Assembly (NCBI RefSeq): GCF_037975245.1
Contig: NC_092569.1
Span: forward strand, 8,304,501 to 8,368,500
DNA: 64,000 bases
Source of the DNA: Apostichopus japonicus
Taxonomy: Eukaryota > Echinodermata > Holothuroidea > Aspidochirotida > Stichopodidae
Direction of reading: 5' to 3'
Shown here: positions 15,195 through 23,192 of the stretch, piece after piece
How the letters are laid out: each line of letters starts with the position of its first letter
Numbering within the stretch: position 1 is the first letter of the stretch
Notes under the pieces: generated by a model
Databases searched by the model: none
What the model saw: only the letters and a program-made list of their open reading frames with translations
What the model was told of the DNA's origin: nothing
Position numbers and translations under genes: made by a program

Positions 15195-16285
15195 CATTCG
15201 ATTGATCGATACCAAACTTTGGATAGTATCGATACTGCACATTCGATTAGTCAATAACTCACATCGATTGATCGATACTGCGCATTCGATTGATCGGTAC
15301 CGCACATTCGATTGATCTATACGGCAAATTCGATTGATCGGTACCGCACATTCGATTGATCGATACCGCACATTCGATTGATCGATACCGCACATTCATT
15401 TGATCGATACCGTGCTTTCGATTGATCGATACCGCACATTCGATTGATCGATACCGCACATTCATTTGATCGATACCGTGCTTTCGATTGATCGATACCG
15501 CACATTCGAGTGATCGATACCGCACATTCGATTGATCGATACTGAGCTTTCGATTTATCAGTACCGCAGATTCGATTGATCGGTACCGCACATTCGATTG
15601 TTCGGTACCGCGCATTCGATTAATCGGTACCGCACATTCGATTGATCGGTAACGCACATTCGATTGATCGATACGGCACATTCGACTGATCGATACCGCA
15701 CATTCGATTGATCAATACCGCACATTCGATTGATCGATACCGAACATTGGATAGATCGATACTGCACATTCGATTAGTCGATAACGCACATCGATAAATC
15801 GATACCGCACATTCGAATGATCGATACTGCGCTTTCGATTTATCAGTAACGCAGATTCGATTGATCGGTACCGCACATTCGATTGATCGGTACCGCGCAT
15901 TCGATTGATCGGTACCGCTTATTCGATTGATCGATAACGCACATTCGATTGATCGATACGGCACATTCGATTGATCGGTTCCGCAATTTCGATTGATCGA
16001 TACTGCACATTCGATTGATCGATACCTCACATTCGATTGATCGATACCGCGCGTTCGATTGATCGATACAGCACATTCGATTGATCGATACCGCACATTC
16101 GATTGATCGGTAACAAATATTCGATTGATCGGTACGGCACATTCGATTTTCGGTATCTCATTCGATTGATCGATACCGCACATTCGATTGATCGATAACG
16201 CACATTCGATAGATCGATACTGCACATTCGATTAGTCGATAACGCACATCGATTGATCGGTACCGCACATTCGATTGATCGATAC
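15195..16285. repeat. Left half of the satellite block split by the retrotransposon
   Basis: This stretch, continued at 25510-25806 on the other side of the element, is a close copy of 27008-28397. The offset is 11,819 bp on the left side (11,813 before about 15360, because the downstream copy has small insertions near 27165) and 2,591 bp on the right side. The difference, 9,228 bp, equals the element (9,224) plus its 4-bp target duplication exactly. Confidence 0.9.
16282..16285. repeat. Target site duplication, left (ATAC)
   Basis: ATAC directly outside the left LTR, matched by ATAC at 25510-25513. The next outer bases (G on the left; T to the right of the right copy) do not extend the match to 5 bp. 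Removing the element and one ATAC restores a normal satellite junction, as seen at 28101. Confidence 0.93.
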
Positions 16286-17009
16286 TGTAATATTGTGACG
16301 AGCCCGGCTCCTCCGATAGTAATATTATATCGGGACTCGCGATAGAAAGGTACTGGGATATCTTGATGCCGTTTTTATGCTTCTTCAGGAGATGTCTCGA
16401 ACGGAAGAAAACAATGACTTCACACAAAAAACAATTTGACGAGATAGGATTTGATTTAATGATTCGGTATAATTTCTTCTCTGTCGATTCTCTTTACAAA
16501 TAAAACTAAATTACAATGATTTGACTTGACTTGACTCCGTCAATTAAACAATTAGAAAGAGTGATGAAATGGTGACGAAGCAACGAACTGATCACGGAGC
16601 GCTGACGGAGTGATAAATTTCTGACCTCCTTTTTCTTTTAAACCTTACTTCCATAAAATCTCACTGCGCACAATCAGTAGGCAGCCAATGACCTGACCAT
16701 CCTGTATTAACTTAACGATATAAAAATAAGTGCACTGGCACTGATCTGCCCTGATTGGTTGGGAGTTTGGAAGTCCATCCCCTTTCTATGGAAACTTCCA
16801 TACCACGTGAGAGAACCTTCTCGAATGTTCCACAGACATAATGGAATCTATTTTGGGAAAAGGCCCTGTACCAAGATTCAATAAGATAGTTAAAAACTTC
16901 TCGTGGGAAAACTGAATCCATGACCTAGATAAATACATAAGAGGCCTGTAAGGTATCTCGATGGAGTTTTTCGGTAACATCAAAGAGGCAGCATTACTAT
17001 TTCATAACA
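16286..17009 (-). repeat. 3' LTR (724 bp)
   Basis: Left copy in the window, and 3' LTR because the element reads on the minus strand. It matches 24786-25509 at a constant offset of 8,500 with no mismatch seen in a line-by-line comparison. Plus-strand ends are TGTAATATTG and TTTCATAACA, so in sense orientation it runs TGTTATG...TTACA. Near the sense 3' end there is an inverted repeat TAATATT (16288-16294) / AATATTA (16321-16327) enclosing a GC-rich segment. Short ORFs inside the LTR (about 65-110 codons) show no recognisable domain and are not called genes. Confidence 0.96.
16455..16460 (-). promoter_or_regulatory. Candidate poly(A) signal ATTAAA in 3' LTR
   Basis: Sense-strand ATTAAA, the commonest variant of AATAAA, lies about 170 bp before the sense end of the 3' LTR. 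No sense AATAAA was noticed in the LTR. A hexamer in A/T-rich sequence is weak evidence. The 5' LTR has the same hexamer at 24955-24960. Confidence 0.3.
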
Positions 17010-17017
17010 TCCCCCTC
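17010..17017 (-). other. Polypurine tract (PPT)
   Basis: The sense strand reads GAGGGGGA immediately before the 3' LTR start TGTTATG. This is the expected place for the RNase H-resistant primer of plus-strand DNA synthesis. It is short (8 purines), preceded by ATT and then AAAAG, which is within the range seen in Ty3/gypsy elements. Confidence 0.8.
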
Positions 17018-18254
17018 AATCTTTTAAAATTTTTGGATACTCCAAAATTTTAACATCATACTGCTTTAACTTATCATTATCTCAAGAAGGTAGAGTACTG
17101 TAAGCACATTCACTAATATTCATTGACTTCAATAAATGGTCTTCATATATCTCAAAGGGTAACATCTTGGTTACGAATTATTAAAATGATCATGTTATAT
17201 ACATTGACACTATCTCCATGAAAATTTTTTGTGTACCTCTTCAATATAGATGACATCATATGATGTAATCTAAAAAAAATATCATTAAGATATCTTAAAG
17301 TTACATGACACAGCAAAATATGCAGTATCTCTTACAAAATACATTTATGCATTTCATACATCAATAATACATTTATATCAAAAGTGAAATCATGCCGTGA
17401 TTTGGGGAGAGATCAGAGAATACTAGACCTAGTTATCTTTTTAACTGAACAGAACACACCTCAGCGTTCCATAAAAAATTTTGTATAAAAAAAGAACCTT
17501 AAAATATTACAAACTCATTTACAAGGTACCTCCTCTTTAATGAAGGCATAGTTTCAAAACTGCTTTGAAACCTTGTGAATCATATACATTCACCTCATGA
17601 AAATCAAGAAAATGTGACTCGATAGCATGGTGACCCTAGGTATGCACTCCGAAATGATCTAGTAAAGTACCAAAGTACTAGATATTCGATACCATAAAAG
17701 AGACCCCATAGACTACGACATCAACAAATCTTTCTTCAAATTTACATATTACTTAACACCTTGTCTTTACAACTTCATGATGAAATTTACTTTTGCATGA
17801 ATATTTGAGGAAAAGAAAATATATACATAAGTTCCTCAAAAGATCTATACTTTCGTTTGCTTCGATAACTGTTGCTGTAAGCAAAAGTTGCACATCTTCA
17901 ATGCTGTCTCTGAATAGCCTTCAATATAACAAAAATAATGCAATGTAAATATCCTTAAAATATTTCTCAATATATGAAAACCCATGTTGCTAATATTCCG
18001 GATAGGTTCTAATTGCCGGGTAAACGTTTGAACGAATTCATAAGGAGAAATAAGGTATACTCATTACACATTTGTTATAAAAGATGAAACTAGGTCACTT
18101 ATTGGTGTTTAACAATAAAGCTTATATTGTTACACCATACAGTACGACTTCCACTTAAAAGGTATGCAGGTAATTGCAATGACGCATTCCATTCATACAA
18201 TCGTGGGTAAAACACCTGTTCATCTGAACTTAAAGCAATATGCAGTTATACATA
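17018..18254 (-). other. 3' non-coding internal region of the retrotransposon
   Basis: 1,237 bp of A/T-rich sequence between the pol stop and the polypurine tract. No ORF of 60 codons or more is present and no envelope-like signal peptide or membrane segment was seen, so the element is not an errantivirus-like env carrier in its present form. It may be a long 3' untranslated region with transport or strand-transfer signals, or a decayed ORF. Confidence 0.75.
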
Positions 18255-21200
18255 TTAACCATATAATGTTTGCAACATCCTGCCTGGACTGCCTGTAATG
18301 TTCAATCCCTTTTCATGGAGAAAATTCATTATTTCCTCTGTGTTGGAATATTTTCCTACATTCCACCAAAAATCATGACTCTTAAAGCCTGATGGAAAAC
18401 ATGGTGTCTGATAGGTGACCAGAACCTGTAATTCACCCAATTTGTATCGAGCACGTTGGACTTTCATGTCTCCTTGTGGAGCATTTGCAAAAACTTTCTT
18501 TTGCCTTAATATGCTATCTTTAATGGAAGGATATGGAATTGCTAATCCTTCATTATGTGCTCTATTCTCTAGAAAGGATGCAACATTCATTGGCTTAGTG
18601 GTCATAAGACACATGATGTGATCTGAAGTTACCCCTGGCAAAATGTTACCAAACTCATCATGAAACTCAATATGTGCATCTTGCATGACATTAACATTTT
18701 CTGCATTAGAAGTGTTACTACTCAAAACATTTCGCATTCGTGCAAGCTTTTCACTTGATGAACCCTTTGTTTTCAAGACCTGACGCAATTTCTGAATGTT
18801 GGTGATATTCTTAGTTTCAGAAGATGCTCTTACAAAACATGGTTTAAGCCTGTTATAATTGAATACATCACTAAGAATTTCTCCTTTGAGAGTGGCCAAC
18901 AAATAATGAGTCCTATCCAAAACTTGATGGATCACTAGTGGTCCACACCATTCTGCAGCAATTTTGCGAGAGTTCGCAGTCAAGGAGGAAGACGTTGGCT
19001 TATATAGATACACTAATTGACCCGTTGAATAAATTGCACCTTTGTCCAGTTTTGCACTTATCTTAACATTTTGAGCATCTTGTTGCTTCTTTTGTAAGAC
19101 TAACATTACCCTTGACAAATGATCAAATCGTTTCTTTAACAATGCAGCATATTCTCCATGAGATTGTGATAATCCTGCCATTGGATTGAACGATAAATTT
19201 GTAAGATTTGGCGGCTTACGTCCAAATGCAAGTTCAAATGGGCTATAGTTACCCAACTGAGGAGAGGAAAATGTGTTATATGCATAGGCTGATGTTGGGA
19301 CAAATCGTACCCAATCCGTACCAAACTGATTTAAGTTCACTTTGAGGAAATTTGAAAGAGTCTGAATGTGTCTTTCAACCTGTAAGCTTCCATGATTGCT
19401 TACACTGATGAACTTTTGTTCAATGCCTAAAGCTTTACTTAAGAGCTCCACTAATTTTCCTGTAAGAGAAGCTGCCGCATCACTTATGATACAAGACGGT
19501 GGACCAAAAGTTGTGACTACCCTCTGCAATAATGCTTCACATATCGTTTCAGCATCAAGAGTCTTAAGAGAAACACATACAACAAATCTAGTGATCTCAT
19601 CACAAACAACCATCAAATGTTTAAATCCTGTAGCCGTTGTGGGCATAGTCTTGAAATCCAGACTAAGTCTGTCAAAAGGACGATAAGAATCAGGAATGCG
19701 AGCATGATATTGTCTCAATTTGTCCGGTTTCTTACGGAATTCTTGACAACGGAGACATGCCTGAATATAATTACTGATGCGTTGAAACATATTGCGCAGA
19801 TAGAAATGCTGTCTAATGGTCAAATATGTACGCATTACACCCTGATGATTACTTAACAAGTCATCATGATAACGAGATATTATCTGTTCTACCATAGTCT
19901 CAGGTACGACTAACTGAAGAGTCATCTTAGCATCTTTAGTCTCATGCAAAAATATCCTGAATAACAAACTATTACACAACAAATAATCCTCTGCTTGAGA
20001 ACGAACAGTTCTAGCATGCTTAGCATTACCTGGAATAATGTCATGTGCAAGAAAATCATAAATTGGTTTGTAGTAAGGACAAGTTTGTTGTTGAATTTGC
20101 AACTCTTTTACATCAAACGGTAGATCATAGTTTTTGATCAGCTTTCCTTGAATTGCCTTCATGACTTTATTCAATTCCTTTTGTTTTGGAATGTGCCCTG
20201 TAACCAAATGATCAATGTTTGTTATGACTGGCTTTGGCTGAACAAATAATTCTGGTGGTGGTTCTCTGATTACCTCTTGCACTCTATGTCTACTCTGATC
20301 CACTAATCTTGGCTCTGAAGGTTGAGAAACACTTGTAAAATTTGGCACAACTAATATGTCAGGACTATATGTATGTCGATTTTCACTCGGCATAGTAATA
20401 ATAGGCCTTTGAATATATGTTTCTCTCTTATCAGTAGAAATTACTGGTGTAGTCATCTTTTGTGACTCAGATTGTGGTCTCTGTGTAACATGCTCATTAG
20501 AATGTGTTGCCTTAGGAACGGATGTCCTTTTAACTCTATTTGTTGATACTTTGGCTGGGGAATCCTGCTTGGACTCCTTAATGACTTTATTCGGAAATAA
20601 ATCTGGAACTTTGACTCCCATTGACCTTGCCATTGACCTTGTCATGATTGGATTAAATGTCTCCTTAGGTAGAGTTGAAAAATCCTCATAAGAACTGACC
20701 TCTTGAGCAACCTGATCTATTTCAGAGTGGAATTCCTGTGGTGCTCTAGACAAATAATCTGCCAAAACCAATTCTGAGCCTTTCTTATAACCAACCTGAA
20801 ATGTAAATTCTGACAATTTGAACAGAAGTTTACGTAAGCGTGAAGTTGCTGGTTCTTGTTTTGATTTAAACAATTCAACAATGGCAGAGTGATCAACATA
20901 TGCCTCAAATTCTACATTTTGCAATAAATGTTTGAATGCTGTCACATTAATAAATAGACCCATCATTTCTAATTCAGTTACACTATACCTCTGACATGCT
21001 GGTGGTAATATCTTAGAGTAATATGCAATAATATTCTCTTTGCCATTAACTCTTTGTGTCAAGTATGATCCTGTTGCTACTCTTGATGTGTCGCTATATA
21101 ATACAAAACGACCATATTTCTGTGGCATATGCAATATAGGTGGATTACACAACAACTCTTTAATACTTTGAAATGCACACTGATGTTCCTCTGTCCATTT

Positions 21201-23192
21201 AAATACCTTTCTCTTACGACTCAACTGATGTAATGGTCTCAATAGTGCTTGAATATTTGGGAAAAACGAAGCCACATAATTAACTGCACCTACAAATCGT
21301 CTTACTGACTTAACATTGTGTGGTTTCGGTGTGTTCCTAATTGCTGCACATCTGTCATGCAAAGGTTGGATACAAGCCTCACCTTGTGGGGTTATTGAGA
21401 GCAAATGTCCCATATATCGGACTGAATTTTGAAAAATGCTACACTTTTTCGGAGAGATTTTCAATCCGTTGTCCATTAAAACCTTAAAAATTGCCTGTAG
21501 GTGTTGTTTGTGAGATCGTTTGTCTGCACTGTACACAATAATATCGTCATGATGAGCAATACAGAACTGATTTGAATTTGGGATCGTTGCCAAAATATCA
21601 TTAATTTGCGACTGAAAGATCGCTGGAGATAAATTCAATCCCTGTGGTAAGCGTTTATAATAATAATGCTTTCCTCCATGAAATGAAGCAATACCTGTAT
21701 ATTGTTGTGCATGAACACTAAGTGGCAGACAGAAGAATGCAGACTTCAAGTCAAGAACACCCAAAATTTTGGCTCCAGAGTACCCTATGGTACGGATAGT
21801 CTCGTTCAGTAATGGAAATGGGTGATTGAGACGTTTTATTCTACTGTTCAAGTAGCGAAAATCTGTGACAACCCTTTTGTCTTTTGTTCCCTTCTTTGGA
21901 ATGAGGAAAACCGGTGAGGTATAAGACTGATGTCCTACTGCTAAGATTCCTAATCGCACTAATTTGTCAAGCTCACTGGCGACAATGACTTTGTCCTCAT
22001 CTGAAAGTCTATAGGGACGTATGTAAAATGGCTCATCATTAGTAAGAGTAATATCAGCCTCATAATTTGGACAGTGAGATAATTCACCATAAAGAGAAAA
22101 TGCATCTCTATGTGAGTCTAGAAATTCATAAATGCTTTCTGTTTCTGAAGCATTCAGAATACTTTGTTCCAAATTAATGTTATCTCTCATGATTTCCTGT
22201 TCGGATTTGGAAACCAGGGGATCATCGGCTGTCAAATGTGGATATCGATGTAAATTATATCGTGTAATTGCATCACGATTCTCTTTGGAGTCTGAATTGG
22301 TTCGAAAAAGAGACGGTTTTTCGATGTCTCTCATGACATTGAGAAAATCTAAAGAATCAGTAGGTATGTCTTCTGTGACCGTAATGATATCTGCTAAATC
22401 TAAATGAGCCACTGTGCGAGAAGGATGCAGACAAAATTTCTGGTTACCCATGTTCCTTAGTAGAATCTTTGTTCTACCTTTATGCATTTTCACTAACATT
22501 CGTGAAGGACACATACGAGATATTAGAGGAAACGGTTTAATAACCACATCTGCATTTCGTGCATATAGTGGAAGACGTCCCTGTACAGTAATGTATCTTT
22601 GCTGACCTGGGTAAATAATAAATCTCTGCACTGGCCTAAGGAAAACTTTGGCTTGTTTAATTCTAAAACAGTTTGTGGTAAAGTCCAAAGATCCATTCAA
22701 TTCCTTCAGAGTTTGACTACCTAATATTAAGTCAATACCTGTCAGGTTTGCAGCGATTAAAGCAGAAAGCTGAAATTCATGACCCTGAATTTTGACCTGA
22801 AATGTTATCGTGCTATACGCATGAATAAACTGACCATTACCCAACTTTAGGTTTACTACATCAACTGAGACTGGTTGTATGGAGGATAAATACTTTGAAT
22901 TTTGCACTGTAGACGAAGAAATGATAGAGCGTGTCGCTCCACTATCAAACAACAATGAAATTCCTTTACCATCATGTAACGTACCTCTTACAAAATTACG
23001 TGTGTCCAGTTGAATATCCACACTACGGTCGTTCCCTGTATATCTAGAACTAGGAATATTACTATTCTTCCAAATATTATTTGTTTTACGTTTCGATCTT
23101 CCTTTACTTGGTACTTTGTCTGGAGTCACTGTATGATGAGTGCAATCATAAGTGCTCCCTACTGAAAATTCTGTGTTGGTACTCTCTTTACA
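18255..23192 (-). CDS. pol: Pol polyprotein: protease, RT, RNase H, integrase, C-terminal extension
   Basis: Open from 23192 to TAA at 18257-18255, with no ATG before the protease, so most likely made as a gag-pol fusion by -1 frameshifting. Residues are counted from the GTG codon at 23129 (1,624 codons). Aspartic protease: DSGA 62-65 and DLILGSQ 133-139. Reverse transcriptase, about 370-590: catalytic D460 in LDLKSAF, LPQG 494-497, and HHDD 526-529 where YxDD is usual. RNase H, about 672-797: D680, E719, D746, D791. A low-complexity linker of about 185 aa follows. Integrase zinc region: H1088, H1095, C1125, C1128. Catalytic core: D1158, D1217, E1252, with only 34 residues between the last two. 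A GPY/F-like module lies at about 1365-1432 (WCGPLVI). Residues 1437-1624 match no domain I recognise. No chromodomain or dUTPase was seen. No internal stop or frameshift, so it looks functional. Confidence 0.93.
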   Translation of the reverse strand, partial: CKESTNTEFSVGSTYDCTHHTVTPDKVPSKGRSKRKTNNIWKNSNIPSSRYTGNDRSVDIQLDTRNFVRGTLHDGKGISLLFDSGATRSIISSSTVQNSKYLSSIQPVSVDVVNLKLGNGQFIHAYSTITFQVKIQGHEFQLSALIAANLTGIDLILGSQTLKELNGSLDFTTNCFRIKQAKVFLRPVQRFIIYPGQQRYITVQGRLPLYARNADVVIKPFPLISRMCPSRMLVKMHKGRTKILLRNMGNQKFCLHPSRTVAHLDLADIITVTEDIPTDSLDFLNVMRDIEKPSLFRTNSDSKENRDAITRYNLHRYPHLTADDPLVSKSEQEIMRDNINLEQSILNASETESIYEFLDSHRDAFSLYGELSHCPNYEADITLTNDEPFYIRPYRLSDEDKVIVASELDKLVRLGILAVGHQSYTSPVFLIPKKGTKDKRVVTDFRYLNSRIKRLNHPFPLLNETIRTIGYSGAKILGVLDLKSAFFCLPLSVHAQQYTGIASFHGGKHYYYKRLPQGLNLSPAIFQSQINDILATIPNSNQFCIAHHDDIIVYSADKRSHKQHLQAIFKVLMDNGLKISPKKCSIFQNSVRYMGHLLSITPQGEACIQPLHDRCAAIRNTPKPHNVKSVRRFVGAVNYVASFFPNIQALLRPLHQLSRKRKVFKWTEEHQCAFQSIKELLCNPPILHMPQKYGRFVLYSDTSRVATGSYLTQRVNGKENIIAYYSKILPPACQRYSVTELEMMGLFINVTAFKHLLQNVEFEAYVDHSAIVELFKSKQEPATSRLRKLLFKLSEFTFQVGYKKGSELVLADYLSRAPQEFHSEIDQVAQEVSSYEDFSTLPKETFNPIMTRSMARSMGVKVPDLFPNKVIKESKQDSPAKVSTNRVKRTSVPKATHSNEHVTQRPQSESQKMTTPVISTDKRETYIQRPIITMPSENRHTYSPDILVVPNFTSVSQPSEPRLVDQSRHRVQEVIREPPPELFVQPKPVITNIDHLVTGHIPKQKELNKVMKAIQGKLIKNYDLPFDVKELQIQQQTCPYYKPIYDFLAHDIIPGNAKHARTVRSQAEDYLLCNSLLFRIFLHETKDAKMTLQLVVPETMVEQIISRYHDDLLSNHQGVMRTYLTIRQHFYLRNMFQRISNYIQACLRCQEFRKKPDKLRQYHARIPDSYRPFDRLSLDFKTMPTTATGFKHLMVVCDEITRFVVCVSLKTLDAETICEALLQRVVTTFGPPSCIISDAAASLTGKLVELLSKALGIEQKFISVSNHGSLQVERHIQTLSNFLKVNLNQFGTDWVRFVPTSAYAYNTFSSPQLGNYSPFELAFGRKPPNLTNLSFNPMAGLSQSHGEYAALLKKRFDHLSRVMLVLQKKQQDAQNVKISAKLDKGAIYSTGQLVYLYKPTSSSLTANSRKIAAEWCGPLVIHQVLDRTHYLLATLKGEILSDVFNYNRLKPCFVRASSETKNITNIQKLRQVLKTKGSSSEKLARMRNVLSSNTSNAENVNVMQDAHIEFHDEFGNILPGVTSDHIMCLMTTKPMNVASFLENRAHNEGLAIPYPSIKDSILRQKKVFANAPQGDMKVQRARYKLGELQVLVTYQTPCFPSGFKSHDFWWNVGKYSNTEEIMNFLHEKGLNITGSPGRMLQTLYG
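23159..23192 (-). other. gag-pol overlap with likely -1 frameshift site
   Basis: The pol frame is closed by TGA and TAA codons upstream of 23193 and opens at 23192. Gag stops at 23159. The change of frame must therefore happen in these 34 nt. In gag frame the end reads AAT TTT CAG TAG. Slipping back one base on the run of four T lets tRNA-Phe re-pair with TTT and continue TCA GTA GGG into pol. No classical X-XXY-YYZ heptamer is present, so the exact slip site is an inference. Internal initiation for pol is less likely because no ATG precedes the protease. Confidence 0.7.

Larger units (their letters stand above)
1..16285. repeat. 22-bp satellite array, left arm
   Basis: Uninterrupted head-to-tail tandem repeat. 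The 22-bp monomer starts ATTCGATTGATCG and ends in ACCGCAC or AACGCAC. The two commonest forms differ at one base in the middle (GATCGATACC versus GATCGGTACC). Other recurrent variants are TTTCGATTTATCGG, ATTCGATAGATCG and ATTCGATTAGTCG. Length variants of 21, 20 and 18 bp are interspersed and recur in the same contexts, which gives a higher-order structure. Orientation never flips. The array starts before base 1 and is cut only by the retrotransposon at 16286. No gene is supported here: the long minus-strand ORFs are a by-product of a monomer with no stop in any minus frame. A role in heterochromatin or a centromere is possible but not shown by the sequence. Confidence 0.98.

Noticed and set aside
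1-16285. CENP-B box in the monomer
   Set aside because: TTCG...A...CGG is present, but the gap between TTCG and CGG is 6 bases instead of 7 and the last G of CGGG is missing; only a partial match.
16158-16427. 89-codon ORF running from the LTR into the satellite
   Set aside because: Starts at a TTG codon and simply reads out of the LTR into stop-free satellite; a junction artefact.
16712-16983. Short overlapping minus-strand ORFs in the LTRs (also at 25212-25483)
   Set aside because: 65-70 codons, present only because both LTRs are the same sequence; no domain, and located in the regulatory LTR.
17018-18254. Possible env gene
   Set aside because: No ORF of 60 codons or more, no signal peptide or transmembrane segment.
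18255-18821. Chromodomain at the pol C-terminus
   Set aside because: The tail lacks the aromatic-cage pattern and the usual spacing of chromodomains after the GPY/F module; left as unidentified.
22132-22605. Plus-strand ORFs antisense to pol (also 18415-18621 and 19396-19856)
   Set aside because: They lie opposite clearly coding pol sequence, are short and have no recognisable domain.
23127-23129. GTG as the true pol start
   Set aside because: Non-ATG starts are rare in eukaryotes and the frame stays open 63 nt further into gag, so a gag-pol frameshift is the simpler explanation.
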